Of a stretch of DNA of 64,000 nt, positions 8,402 through 17,226 are shown one piece after another. The stretch comes from Algoriphagus aquimarinus. Its GTDB lineage: Bacteria > Bacteroidota > Bacteroidia > Cytophagales > Cyclobacteriaceae. The DNA is taken from assembly GCF_900112005.1 (NCBI RefSeq), contig NZ_FOKK01000003.1:1-64000 (forward strand), given 5' to 3'. Each line of letters starts with the position of its first letter. Position 1 is the stretch's first letter. The notes under the pieces were generated by a model. The model ran no database searches, had not been told where the DNA came from, and saw nothing but the letters and a program-made list of their open reading frames with translations. The translations under genes were made by a program, and so were the position numbers.

Positions 8402-9757
8402 ATGAGTTCAAATCGCCATGTAGTCATCATCGGCAATGGAATAGCAGGAATTACCTGTGCCCGACAGCTTCGTAAGCTGGATGATACTGTTAAGATAACT
8501 GTGATTTCAGGTGAATCGACTTACTTTTTCTCTAGAACAGCCCTTATGTATGTATTCATGGGGCATATGAAATTCGAGCATACTCAGCCTTATGAGAATT
8601 GGTTTTGGGAGAAAAACAGAATAGAACTGAAGGAAGCTTGGGTGAAATCAATCAACTTTACATCCAAAAATCTTCTTTTCCAGTCTGGTGAAAACATGCT
8701 CTACGATGAGCTTGTGATTGCCACCGGTTCTAAACCAAATAAGTTTGGCTGGCCAGGTGAGGATCTTCAAGGTGTACAAGGATTGTATTCCAAACAGGAT
8801 TTGGAGCTCATGGAGGAGAATACTGCGTCCGGAGTAAAGCGAGCAGTGATCGTAGGTGGAGGTTTGATTGGGATTGAGATGGCAGAAATGCTTGCTTATA
8901 AGAAGATTCCGGTAACCTTTCTGGTGCGAGAATCTGGCTTTTGGAGCAATGTACTACCGAAAGAAGAATCTGAATTAGTCAGTCGGCATATGCGAGAGCA
9001 TCATATTGATCTTCGGTTGAATGAAGAATTAGATGAAATCATCTCTGATCCGAATGCCCGCGTAAAAGCTATCCGGACCAAATCCGGTGAAGAAATTGAA
9101 TGTCAATTTGTAGGGCTTACTGCAGGAGTAACTCCTAGCATAGATTTTCTTAGAAATACAGAATTGGATATCAATCGAGGAGTAAAAGTTGATTTTGGTT
9201 TTCAGACCAATATCCCCAATGTTTATTCCATAGGTGATTGTGCGGAATTTCATGAAGTGCCAGCAGCCGACCGCAAGCCAGTGGAGCAAGTTTGGTACAC
9301 AGGAAGAATGCACGGTGAAACCTTGGGATATATTCTGGCAGGCAAAAAAGTCACTTACAAACCGGGTATTTGGTTTAACTCAGCCAAGTTCTTGGATATA
9401 GAATATCAAACCTACGGTACTGTCCCCGCTAGATGGGATGCTGAAAAAGTCAAATCCTTTTATTGGGAGCATGCTGGAGGGAAAATCTCTTTCCGAATGC
9501 TAATGGATTTACAAGGGAAGATTTTAGGCGTGAATAATTTTGGTTTCCGTCTCAGACATGAGTTTTTCGATCAGGCAATCCGTGAAGCTTGGGATGGAGC
9601 TAAAGTCATTTCCAAACTTGATAAGGCCGATTTCGATCCTGAGTTTTTCGCGCCTTATTACATAGAAATACAAAAGGCTTTTAAAAGCCAATTCGGAGGA
9701 GACGTCAAAGTTTCCAAGAAGACATTTATCCAAAAACTATTCGGAGCAAGCGTATGA
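8402..9757 (+). CDS. NAD(P)/FAD-dependent oxidoreductase (nitrite-reductase/ferredoxin-reductase type)
   Basis: About 451 residues from ATG 8402. A GTG 24 bp upstream is in frame but adds only MPPSKPNP and is less likely. The FAD motif is VVIIGNGIAGITCARQL near the N-terminus. The second dinucleotide motif, AVIVGGGLIGIEMAEML, is near residue 155. VYSIGDCAEF is the typical C-terminal FAD contact. The C-terminal 100 residues are unlike a standard pyridine nucleotide-disulfide dimerisation domain. It likely passes electrons from NAD(P)H to an Fe-S partner, and the next gene encodes a membrane polyferredoxin. A palindromic intergenic element starts at its stop codon. Confidence 0.85.
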   Translation: MSSNRHVVIIGNGIAGITCARQLRKLDDTVKITVISGESTYFFSRTALMYVFMGHMKFEHTQPYENWFWEKNRIELKEAWVKSINFTSKNLLFQSGENMLYDELVIATGSKPNKFGWPGEDLQGVQGLYSKQDLELMEENTASGVKRAVIVGGGLIGIEMAEMLAYKKIPVTFLVRESGFWSNVLPKEESELVSRHMREHHIDLRLNEELDEIISDPNARVKAIRTKSGEEIECQFVGLTAGVTPSIDFLRNTELDINRGVKVDFGFQTNIPNVYSIGDCAEFHEVPAADRKPVEQVWYTGRMHGETLGYILAGKKVTYKPGIWFNSAKFLDIEYQTYGTVPARWDAEKVKSFYWEHAGGKISFRMLMDLQGKILGVNNFGFRLRHEFFDQAIREAWDGAKVISKLDKADFDPEFFAPYYIEIQKAFKSQFGGDVKVSKKTFIQKLFGASV

Positions 9758-9860
9758 AATCGAACATGATGATTATGTCAAATGTAGGAATGATGAATAA
9801 CCATGTGAGATTCCTCCCGATAGCTATCGGGATGTCCTATAAAAATCAAATTATATACAC
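9755..9860. repeat. Dispersed intercistronic repeat, copy 1 (18-bp palindrome core at 9815-9832)
   Basis: The spacer between two same-strand genes is similar, end to end, to the reverse complement of the spacer at 28665-28775. The best-conserved part is the palindrome TCCCGATAGCTATCGGGA with its neighbours (AGATTCC on one side, TGTCC/TGACCTTTAAAATC on the other). The far end ATGAAATCGAACATGAT also matches. In both copies the element begins at or just after a stop codon and ends at the next start codon. Confidence 0.7.
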
Positions 9861-11405
9861 ATGAAAATTATTCAAAGTATAGGTATTCTGCTCTTTTTGA
9901 TAGGCTTGGCTGTTTTTACGGCAATGCCTTTTTTAGGCAATTACACACTTACCGAGGAATTGGTTTTATCCAGTACAAAGGATATTCACCAAGAGAAAAT
10001 GGCTGAGGTTTTAGCACCAATGTATGGTGAGACTTACTCTTCCAATTTCTCATTTCTTTCTGCCTACAAAGTGAATTTCAATGAGTATAACGAAGCCCTT
10101 AAAGCAGAATCCAAGTGGGATGAAGTGATCTGGGACGATTATAGTTTACCGCTAGCGCAAACCTCTCTAAGCAGTCCCGTTCGCGATAGTCCATGGCTTT
10201 TCTTTGGTTTGTCTATTGGTCTGGCAGTTTTGGGAGGATTGATGTACAATCTGCCAAAATATCGTGGCGAACCAGAAGGAATCAAAAACAATGGGATTTT
10301 CCATTCTGCTATGAAAAATCGTGGCTGGATGGGGATGATCACTGGAGCGTATTTGATTCTTTTCTACATCATTTTGTATTGGTTTCCAGCCTATATCGTC
10401 AATCAAATATGGATGGTAACTCCCCTCAGTATGCTTCTGAGTGGCAATCCTGCAAGCCAGTGGTTTCTCTACGGGACGATTTACACACTTGCCATCACCG
10501 TGATGGGAGTGAGGATGTTTAGAAAATATAGAGGAAATAAATATCAGCAACTTCGCACGGCATCGGTGATGTTCTTCCAGACGGCTTTTGCATTTTTGAT
10601 TCCAGAGATTTTGGTATTGCTGAATCAGCCTTACTTTGATTTCAAAAATATCTGGCCTCTGGATTACGATTTCTTCTACGATTACCAGATCGATACCTTC
10701 TTGAGTTCGGGCGGAGTAGGGATGTTTATGTTGATTTGGGGGATATTGCTCATTGTCATTGGCGTGCCGACTTTCACCTATTTCTTTGGGAAACGGTGGT
10801 ACTGCTCTTGGGTTTGCGGGTGTGGTGGTTTGGCAGAAACGCTTGGAGATCCCTATCGTCAGCTTTCTGATAAGTCAGTGAAAGCATGGAAATACGAGCG
10901 AGTAATCATTCATAGCGTTTTGGTTTTGGCGGTGGTGATGACGGCTTTGACCATTGTTAATTATTTTTCTGGTTTTGCACTTTTGGGAAATGTCACGAAC
11001 CAATTACATTCGATTTATGGTTTTGCGATTGGTTCGGTATTCGCAGGCGTGATCGGAACAGGTTTTTATCCATTCATGGGCAACCGTGTTTGGTGTAGAT
11101 TTGGTTGTCCTTTGGCTGCTTATTTAGGCTTAGTTCAGCGTTTCAAATCACGATTCAGAATCACCACAAACGGCGGGCAATGTATTTCCTGTGGCAATTG
11201 CTCTACGCATTGCGAGATGGGAATTGACGTTCGCTGGTATGCTCAGCGTGGACAGGAAATTGTTCGATCTAGCTGTGTAGGGTGCGGAGTTTGTTCATCA
11301 GTTTGCCCACGTGGAGTATTGAAATTAGAAAATGGATCAACCGAAAATCGAATCAACGAAATGCCAATAATTATTGGAAATGATTCCATCAAGATAAATG
11401 CTTAA
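9861..11405 (+). CDS. NosR/NapH/CcoG-like membrane polyferredoxin
   Basis: 514 residues with about six or seven hydrophobic segments (first at 4-27). Three cysteine regions are visible: WYCSWVCGCGG near residue 313, WCRFGCPLAAYLG near 415, and two C-terminal [4Fe-4S] ferredoxin motifs, CISCGNCSTHCEMG (from 441) and CVGCGVCSSVCPRG (from 472). This is the 4Fe-4S membrane protein group that includes NosR, NapH and CcoG. It likely moves electrons through the inner membrane to a periplasmic acceptor. The upstream FAD reductase is a plausible donor. The next gene starts directly after its stop, so they are co-transcribed. Confidence 0.85.
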   Translation: MKIIQSIGILLFLIGLAVFTAMPFLGNYTLTEELVLSSTKDIHQEKMAEVLAPMYGETYSSNFSFLSAYKVNFNEYNEALKAESKWDEVIWDDYSLPLAQTSLSSPVRDSPWLFFGLSIGLAVLGGLMYNLPKYRGEPEGIKNNGIFHSAMKNRGWMGMITGAYLILFYIILYWFPAYIVNQIWMVTPLSMLLSGNPASQWFLYGTIYTLAITVMGVRMFRKYRGNKYQQLRTASVMFFQTAFAFLIPEILVLLNQPYFDFKNIWPLDYDFFYDYQIDTFLSSGGVGMFMLIWGILLIVIGVPTFTYFFGKRWYCSWVCGCGGLAETLGDPYRQLSDKSVKAWKYERVIIHSVLVLAVVMTALTIVNYFSGFALLGNVTNQLHSIYGFAIGSVFAGVIGTGFYPFMGNRVWCRFGCPLAAYLGLVQRFKSRFRITTNGGQCISCGNCSTHCEMGIDVRWYAQRGQEIVRSSCVGCGVCSSVCPRGVLKLENGSTENRINEMPIIIGNDSIKINA

Positions 11406-12872
11406 ATGATTCTCTTATATATTTTGATAGGGATTTATGCCCTGGGAATGCTGTTTATTTTCCTTTACAGCCTTGCTCAAGGGCATTTACTTTTGAGCTT
11501 TCTTCGCTCAAAAAAGTACCTGGGAAAAGTGGCTCATCCTGTGCCAGAAAATTGGCCTAAGGTCACGATTCAGCTTCCTGTTTTCAATGAGTTGTATGTA
11601 GTGGATCGGTTGATAGCGGCTGTCGCCAAAATAAATTATCCTGCTGATTTGCTGGAAATCCAAGTGTTGGATGATAGTACTGATCAGACTGCTGAGTTGA
11701 TTCAGAAGAAAATTCAGGAGTTTCCAGACATCAATTTCAAATACATTCATCGGACAGATCGAACTGGCTTTAAGGCTGGAGCTTTGAAGGAGGGACTTGC
11801 GAGAGTAAGCGGAGAATTTATAGCGATTTTCGATGCGGATTTTGTCCCTGATCCTGAATTTTTGCTTAAAACAATTCCTTATTTCTCTTCAGAAAAAGTC
11901 GGAATGGTGCAGACGCGATGGACACATTTGAATAAAAACTATTCCCTATTAACGCGCTTGCAGGCATTTGCTTTGGATGCACATTTTCTGATCGAGCAAA
12001 TCGGTAGAAATAGCCAGCATGCATTTATCAATTTCAATGGGACTGGCGGCATTTGGCGCAAGTCCTGTATCATCGATGCGGGAGACTGGCAAGACGATAC
12101 GCTTACAGAGGATTTGGATCTTAGTTATCGCGCGCAGCGCAAAGGATGGGAATTTGTCTACAGACCAGAAATTGAATCCCCAGCTGAGCTACCACCTATT
12201 ATGTCGGCAGTAAAGTCTCAGCAGTTTCGCTGGACAAAAGGAGGTGCCGAGTGTGCTGGAAAGCACGCAAAAGCAGTTTTGGGCGAAGATTTGCCTTTCG
12301 GGATTAAGATCCACGCGATGGCTCATTTGTTCAATAGCAGCCTTTTCATTGCTATTCTTTTGGTGAGTTTAAGCAGTATTGGTGTGTGGTGGGCAGGAGT
12401 TCAAGGTTTGATTTCAGACAGTCTATTCAAAGTTGCTGGCCTGTTTATGATAGGTTTTGTGATCATCGCTGGAGTGTATTTGGTTGCCTATTTCTATGAA
12501 AAGCGAAGTTTCTGGAGAAGTCTATTTCAAGCGATTTATATGTTGCCTCTATTCCTTTCAGTTTCTATGGGCTTGGCGTTGCATAATGCGCAAGCAGTTT
12601 GGGAAGGCCTTTCAGGTAAAAAATCACCCTTTATCCGTACTCCGAAGTTTAATTTGGAAGGAGGTACAGGCTTGGAATCCAATAACTATATCAAATACAA
12701 AATCCCGGCTACAACTTGGATGGAAGGAATCTTGATGCTGGTTTTTTCAGGCATGGTAGGTCTTCATATTTATTGGGGCACGTTCGAGATGTTACCTTTT
12801 CACCTAATGCTCGCCGTAGGGTATGGTCTAGTTTTCTTTTCCTCTTTCAAAGCCTACAGTTTAGGTAAATAA
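11406..12872 (+). CDS. Membrane glycosyltransferase, GT2 (cellulose-synthase-like)
   Basis: 488 residues, starting with no gap after the polyferredoxin gene. An N-terminal membrane helix is followed by a GT-A catalytic domain with all processive GT2 motifs: DDSTD (about 87), FDADFVP (about 139), TEDLDLSYR (about 234) and QQFRW (about 271). At least four hydrophobic helices follow in the C-terminal 200 residues. It resembles cellulose-synthase-like and glucosylceramide-synthase-like enzymes, so it may extend a polysaccharide or glycosylate a lipid. The donor sugar cannot be told from sequence. A second GT2 gene follows 6 bp later. Confidence 0.88.
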   Translation: MILLYILIGIYALGMLFIFLYSLAQGHLLLSFLRSKKYLGKVAHPVPENWPKVTIQLPVFNELYVVDRLIAAVAKINYPADLLEIQVLDDSTDQTAELIQKKIQEFPDINFKYIHRTDRTGFKAGALKEGLARVSGEFIAIFDADFVPDPEFLLKTIPYFSSEKVGMVQTRWTHLNKNYSLLTRLQAFALDAHFLIEQIGRNSQHAFINFNGTGGIWRKSCIIDAGDWQDDTLTEDLDLSYRAQRKGWEFVYRPEIESPAELPPIMSAVKSQQFRWTKGGAECAGKHAKAVLGEDLPFGIKIHAMAHLFNSSLFIAILLVSLSSIGVWWAGVQGLISDSLFKVAGLFMIGFVIIAGVYLVAYFYEKRSFWRSLFQAIYMLPLFLSVSMGLALHNAQAVWEGLSGKKSPFIRTPKFNLEGGTGLESNNYIKYKIPATTWMEGILMLVFSGMVGLHIYWGTFEMLPFHLMLAVGYGLVFFSSFKAYSLGK

Positions 12873-12878
12873 GTTCTG

Positions 12879-13571
12879 ATGCATAATCCTCCAATTATTG
12901 ACGTAATCATCCCCGCATACAACGAGGAAAAGTCCATTCCGAAGGTGATCGGAGACGTTCCGGCAATTGTGAGGAATATCGTAGTTGCGAATAATAACTC
13001 TACTGATACCACTGGAAAAGTAGCAGAAGCAGCTGGTGCAAAAGTGGTTTTCGAGCCTCAGAAAGGCTATGGGAAAGCTTGTTTGACAGCGATGGATTGG
13101 ATCAAAAAACAGGAAATTCAACCAGATATTGTAGTCTTTCTAGACGGTGATTACAGCGATTATCCAGAAGATTTACTTGATTTGATTCAGCCGATTTTGG
13201 ATCAAAAAGCAGATATGGTCATAGGCTCCAGAGCATTGGGAGAGCGGGAATCTGGCTCGATGACTTTTCCGCAGGTATTTGGAAATTGGCTGGCAACCAC
13301 GATGATGAAATACATGCAAGGCGCCAAATTCTCTGATTTGGGACCATTTCGGGCGATTATTTGGTCAAAGTTGCTTGACTTGAATATGATCGATCAGAAC
13401 TTTGGCTGGACTATAGAGATGCAGATCAAAGCTCATAAAGCCGGACTCCGTTATACGGAAGTACCAGTAAATTACCGCAAGCGTATAGGAGTATCCAAAG
13501 TCAGTGGAACAGTAAAAGGAGTGTTTGGAGCTGGGTATAAGATTATCTATACGATTTTTAAGTATTGGTGA
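12879..13571 (+). CDS. Family 2 glycosyltransferase, dolichyl-phosphate-mannose-synthase-like
   Basis: 230 residues, one GT-A domain and no transmembrane tail. Motifs: VIIPAYNEEKSIPKVI at the start, VANNNSTDTT, GYGKAC and FLDGDYSDYP (the DxD metal site). The C-terminal VNYRKRIGVSKVSGT is characteristic of DPM1/polyprenyl-phosphate glycosyltransferases. It probably transfers a sugar from a nucleotide donor to polyprenyl phosphate. That would feed a GT-C-type membrane transferase such as the one at 15120. It is tightly spaced after the processive GT2. Confidence 0.88.
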   Translation: MHNPPIIDVIIPAYNEEKSIPKVIGDVPAIVRNIVVANNNSTDTTGKVAEAAGAKVVFEPQKGYGKACLTAMDWIKKQEIQPDIVVFLDGDYSDYPEDLLDLIQPILDQKADMVIGSRALGERESGSMTFPQVFGNWLATTMMKYMQGAKFSDLGPFRAIIWSKLLDLNMIDQNFGWTIEMQIKAHKAGLRYTEVPVNYRKRIGVSKVSGTVKGVFGAGYKIIYTIFKYW

Positions 13572-13613
13572 GATTAGACTTGAGAAGCGAGTATAAATTT
13601 GTTTAATGCAAGA

Positions 13614-14162
13614 ATGGAAAATTTCAAAAAGACTGAGATAGTAATCATAGTAATTCTGTGGATAATCCTCATAACTACCTGTTTAATTTCCATTTTAAAT
13701 GATTTTGTTATTTATACTTCCGATTATCTCGGTTTAATAGGATTGATAATAGTAACAGCCATTGCTTCATTAAGACCTGAAAAATCATTTAAAAGTGTGT
13801 TCGTACTATTACTTCTAGGACTATTTAATCTTGTGTCTTTTTCATTTTCCGTGAGAATGGTATTTAGATTTGGCTCTCAGGATTCGATGAATCTAGGGAT
13901 TCAAATTATATCTTTTGTTTTGTTGACAGCTTTACTGGTTAGAAAACGTGAGAAGCTGCATAGATTCTACCAAGAGGTTTTTATGCAAACGGAGGAAGAA
14001 AAAGAACTATCAAGAAAGAATTTTCAGAACCAATTTACAGCAAAGTTTGAGCGATTGTCAGATAAGGAAATTGAAGCCAAACTCCAACAAGATTTAGTTC
14101 CAGAGGCGATTAAAGCTCTTGTGGAAATTAAAGAAGAAAGAAAAAGAAACACTGTGTCCTAA
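13614..14162 (+). CDS. Small membrane protein of unknown function
   Basis: About 182 residues from ATG 13614; an in-frame TTG at 13599 would add five residues. Four hydrophobic segments fill the first 105 residues (IVIIVILWIILITTCLISIL, LGLIGLIIVTAIASL, VFVLLLLGLFNLVSF, IQIISFVLLTALLV). A charged cytoplasmic tail rich in Glu and Lys follows, probably helical or coiled coil. I do not recognise the family. It lies in the glycosyltransferase block, 42 bp after the DPM-like gene. Confidence 0.65.
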   Translation: MENFKKTEIVIIVILWIILITTCLISILNDFVIYTSDYLGLIGLIIVTAIASLRPEKSFKSVFVLLLLGLFNLVSFSFSVRMVFRFGSQDSMNLGIQIISFVLLTALLVRKREKLHRFYQEVFMQTEEEKELSRKNFQNQFTAKFERLSDKEIEAKLQQDLVPEAIKALVEIKEERKRNTVS

Positions 14163-14244
14163 GACACTAGTCGTTTTTTTAGTTTATAAAACAGGTGAGT
14201 ATTTGGCAATAGACCTTAGAAGGTATTTTAGTAATTTTAGACTT

Positions 14245-15123
14245 ATGAAAAATTTATTCATTTTTGGATTGTTTTTACTCTTCATCTCATCCTGCAATTC
14301 CACAGGCAGAAAAGCCATCGACGAGAAGCAATTCGCTTCGCATTGGTATCAGGACAGAGCTGAGATCAATGTGTTTGAGCTGAAGCAAATGCGCTATGGC
14401 GAAGTACGTGAAGGAAAGGCTGTAATGATTTTTGTGACGGAGGATTTCTCTAAGCGCAAGCAAGTGAAGGTCGATGATCCTTCTGCTGCAGGAAAGGGAG
14501 CGATAAAGGTGATGAAGATGAATATGACACGTGATTTTGTTACGGGTGTATATCCTTATCACACGATGTTGTCAGTATTTACACCCGTGTATGAAGATCT
14601 GAATTCCCCGAAAATCACTGCTTCTATGACCGAATGGTGTGGTCAGTCTTTTGCGCAGCTCAACTGGAAAAACAATAAGTACCAAGCCAATCTGTTCTCC
14701 TATTTCGAGTCCGAAGGTGATCAGGAATTATCCATCAGTGCGATGGCTGAGGATGAGATTTTCAACTTGATCCGATTAAATCCTGACCTCGTGCCTACAG
14801 GTCACAAGAAATTAATCCCTAGTTTGATTTTTAACCGCTTCTCACACCTTCCTCTAGATGCTGAAAGCGCCGTGATTTCCAAAAGAAAGACGGGTTCGAA
14901 TCAGGCGGAAGTTGAGGTGATCTATGAGGAAATCGGTAGAAAATTGTTGATTAAATATGTCGATGCTTTTCCATATGAAATCATGTCATGGCAAGAAACT
15001 CAAACCAAGAAAGATGGTACCGAGGAAGTGACTTCAGCAGTGCGAAAAAGTGTGCAAATGTTAGATTACTGGCGTAAAAAGGGACTTCAGGATGAGGCTA
15101 TTCGCAAAAGTTTAGGGCTTTGA
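14245..15123 (+). CDS. Conserved lipoprotein of unknown function
   Basis: 292 residues from ATG 14245, which places a lipoprotein signal (FIFGLFLLFISSCNST, Cys17) at the N-terminus. A longer frame back to 14119 has no signal peptide and overlaps the previous gene, so I rejected it. The body reads HWYQDRAEINVFELKQMRYGEVREGKAVMIFVTEDFS and MNMTRDFVTGVYPYHTMLSVFTP, a conserved pattern in exported Bacteroidetes proteins. I recall homologues labelled as septum formation inhibitor Maf, but nothing here supports that function. Its stop overlaps the next start (TTGA). Confidence 0.75.
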   Translation: MKNLFIFGLFLLFISSCNSTGRKAIDEKQFASHWYQDRAEINVFELKQMRYGEVREGKAVMIFVTEDFSKRKQVKVDDPSAAGKGAIKVMKMNMTRDFVTGVYPYHTMLSVFTPVYEDLNSPKITASMTEWCGQSFAQLNWKNNKYQANLFSYFESEGDQELSISAMAEDEIFNLIRLNPDLVPTGHKKLIPSLIFNRFSHLPLDAESAVISKRKTGSNQAEVEVIYEEIGRKLLIKYVDAFPYEIMSWQETQTKKDGTEEVTSAVRKSVQMLDYWRKKGLQDEAIRKSLGL

Positions 15124-16454
15124 GCAAATCGCTTAAGCGGCTTTTAATTCCTGTAATCTGCCTGCTAATTGCAGTTGGGTTCTTCTGCTTGGCCTATTAT
15201 ATTCCGAGAGAAAATTTCTGGTTGACATTCATTGTCTACGCTTCTCTTTTTGGAGGTATGTTGGCTATTTATTTTTTAAGCAATCATCCAAAATGGAAGT
15301 GGGTCTTTATCGGAGGTTTGCTTATCCGGCTTTCCTTGTTGCTCTCCATCCCCAAATGGTCGGACGATTATCCACGATTTCTATGGGATGGTGAATTGGT
15401 GAAGATGGGCCAAAATCCCTATTTGGAAACTCCTCAAGATTGGCTTCAAAATCATCCAGAAAGCACAAGTCCTTATTTGGAGAATCTATTTGAGCTGATG
15501 AATTCACCCGCTTACTTTTCGGTTTATCCACCGTTGAATCAAGCGATATTCTATGTCGCTGCTTGGGGTGAAAATCTAGACACAAAGAGCGGGATCCTGA
15601 TATTGCGAGTTATCCTGATTCTAGGAGAAATAGGTATTTTCTTTCTTTTATTGAAGCTCTTCGAGCATTTTCAGCTTTCCTCAAAGAAGCTTATTCTGTA
15701 TTGGTTGAATCCACTGGTGATCATGGAAATCACCGGGAATCTTCATTTTGAAGGCTTGGTACTGCTATTTTTGCTAGCTTCTGTTTATGCGTTAAGTAAG
15801 AACAAAAACACACTTTCAGGAGGATTTTGGGGATTTTCAATTGGCATGAAGCTGCTGCCTTTGATGTTGATTCCTACTTTCTTTTCCTTTTTCAAAACCA
15901 GAAAATCCAAAGCTTTTTGGATAGGATCGGCCATTGCTATTATAGCGAGTTTTGCCTGGCTTTTGATAGATGATTCCTGGATCCATTTTCTCCAAAGCTT
16001 AAAACTTTACCAGGGGAAATTTGAATTCAACGCCTCGATTTATTACCTACTTCGGGAAGTTGGTTTTTGGGTGAAAGGGTATAATGTTATCGGGGAATTG
16101 ACGCCGATTCTCAGCGGAATCAGCTTGATTGGAATTCTATATTTTTCATGGAAAAGGAAACCTCAAAATCTGTTACAGCTTATAGATCTTTGGGTGTTGA
16201 TTTACTTATTCTATTTGATGTTACAGCCAGTAGTTCATCCATGGTATCTGATCCCAGCGTTTGGCTTAAGTTTATTTACTGATAAAAAAGCCTTCCTGAT
16301 TTGGACTTTTGCAGTCATATTTTCGTACCAAGCCTATGGCGACCCTAATTATCAAGAAAGCTCAATTTTCCTTTTCTTAGAGTATTCCATGCTAGCTCTA
16401 GCTATTTACTGGGACTATTTTAGTACAAATTCAAATCCGCTTTTAGCCAAATGA
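15120..16454 (+). CDS. Polytopic GT-C-like mannosyltransferase
   Basis: 444 residues with about ten or more hydrophobic segments. The first loop has KWSDDYPRFLWDGELVKMGQNPYLETP, the D-x(2)-R-x-x-WDG...G-NPY signature of lipid-linked-sugar GT-C transferases (PIG-M/PMT-like and related bacterial families). Later HPWYLIPAFGLSLF is also typical. The start is TTG at 15120, overlapping the upstream stop; no nearby ATG would keep the first membrane helix. It probably uses the polyprenyl-phosphate sugar made by the DPM-like enzyme upstream. The acceptor is unknown. Confidence 0.75.
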   Translation: MSKSLKRLLIPVICLLIAVGFFCLAYYIPRENFWLTFIVYASLFGGMLAIYFLSNHPKWKWVFIGGLLIRLSLLLSIPKWSDDYPRFLWDGELVKMGQNPYLETPQDWLQNHPESTSPYLENLFELMNSPAYFSVYPPLNQAIFYVAAWGENLDTKSGILILRVILILGEIGIFFLLLKLFEHFQLSSKKLILYWLNPLVIMEITGNLHFEGLVLLFLLASVYALSKNKNTLSGGFWGFSIGMKLLPLMLIPTFFSFFKTRKSKAFWIGSAIAIIASFAWLLIDDSWIHFLQSLKLYQGKFEFNASIYYLLREVGFWVKGYNVIGELTPILSGISLIGILYFSWKRKPQNLLQLIDLWVLIYLFYLMLQPVVHPWYLIPAFGLSLFTDKKAFLIWTFAVIFSYQAYGDPNYQESSIFLFLEYSMLALAIYWDYFSTNSNPLLAK

Positions 16455-17179
16455 ACATTAAATCTCTACTCTCTTTTCTCCTATCTCTTTTATTTTTCTC
16501 ATGCTCTCCAAGTCCAGAGAAGCAGGCTCAGGAACTCATCGAAAAGTCAATCGAAGCGCATCAGCTTTCTAAGAATTGGGATAAGGTTTCCAACATCAAA
16601 TTCAAAAAGTGGACACGCTTGATGTATGAGAGTGGAGAGATCGAAAGCGAATCTGAGCAGTGGGTAGAATTTCGCTTGAAACCTTATTTCGAAGCAAAAT
16701 TAACTTGGACAAAGGACAGTATTCTTCATGTTGTCAATTTCAACGGAAGTAGGACAAGCTATCAAATGGGCGAAAATACCATTGAGAATGAGGGCTTTTT
16801 GAAAGCGAAAAGAGCTGAAATTGAAGCTGCATATTTAGCTTTTGCACAGCCATGGAAACTAATCGAAGAGAATGTTGATTTGACTTATGAAGGCGAAATG
16901 ACACTTGAAGATGGTAGATCAGTTGAGTCAATCCGTGTTAATTATGGTCCTGATACGGATGTTTGGTGGTTTTATTTGGATCCAAAATCCGCCAAAGTTG
17001 CCGCCAATGAACTCCATGCGAAGGATCATAAAAGCCTGATCGAAACTGTTTCTTATGACGAGTCAATGGGTTTGATTTTGGCAAAAGAGCGTAAGAGTTT
17101 TAGAATTGATGATGCAGGTAAACAGCTGTTTTTGCAGGCAGAATATTTATATTCTGATTATCAAGTGACATTTGAATAG
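16451..17179 (+). CDS. Lipoprotein, LolA-like fold suspected (paralogue of next gene)
   Basis: 242 residues, start overlapping the previous stop (ATGA). Lipoprotein signal LLSLLFFSCSPS. After the anchor comes a helix EKQAQELIEKSIEAHQL, then alternating beta-type sequence. This layout is seen in outer-membrane lipoprotein-sorting (LolA/LolB-like) and related exported Bacteroidetes proteins. The next gene has the same organisation (EKIVDKAIEAHGG). No catalytic residues are evident. It may help move a lipid or glycolipid made by this locus, which is inference only. Confidence 0.7.
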   Translation: MNIKSLLSFLLSLLFFSCSPSPEKQAQELIEKSIEAHQLSKNWDKVSNIKFKKWTRLMYESGEIESESEQWVEFRLKPYFEAKLTWTKDSILHVVNFNGSRTSYQMGENTIENEGFLKAKRAEIEAAYLAFAQPWKLIEENVDLTYEGEMTLEDGRSVESIRVNYGPDTDVWWFYLDPKSAKVAANELHAKDHKSLIETVSYDESMGLILAKERKSFRIDDAGKQLFLQAEYLYSDYQVTFE

Positions 17180-17226
17180 ATGGAGCCTAGCTTCAACATG
17201 ATTAAACTTATTAAAACTTAGTATTT

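Noticed and set aside
14119..14244. N-terminal extension of the lipoprotein at 14245
   Set aside because: The extension overlaps the previous gene and hides a textbook lipoprotein signal that starts at the internal ATG.
14245..15123. Septum formation inhibitor Maf
   Set aside because: The protein has a lipoprotein signal and none of the Maf nucleotide pyrophosphatase motifs.
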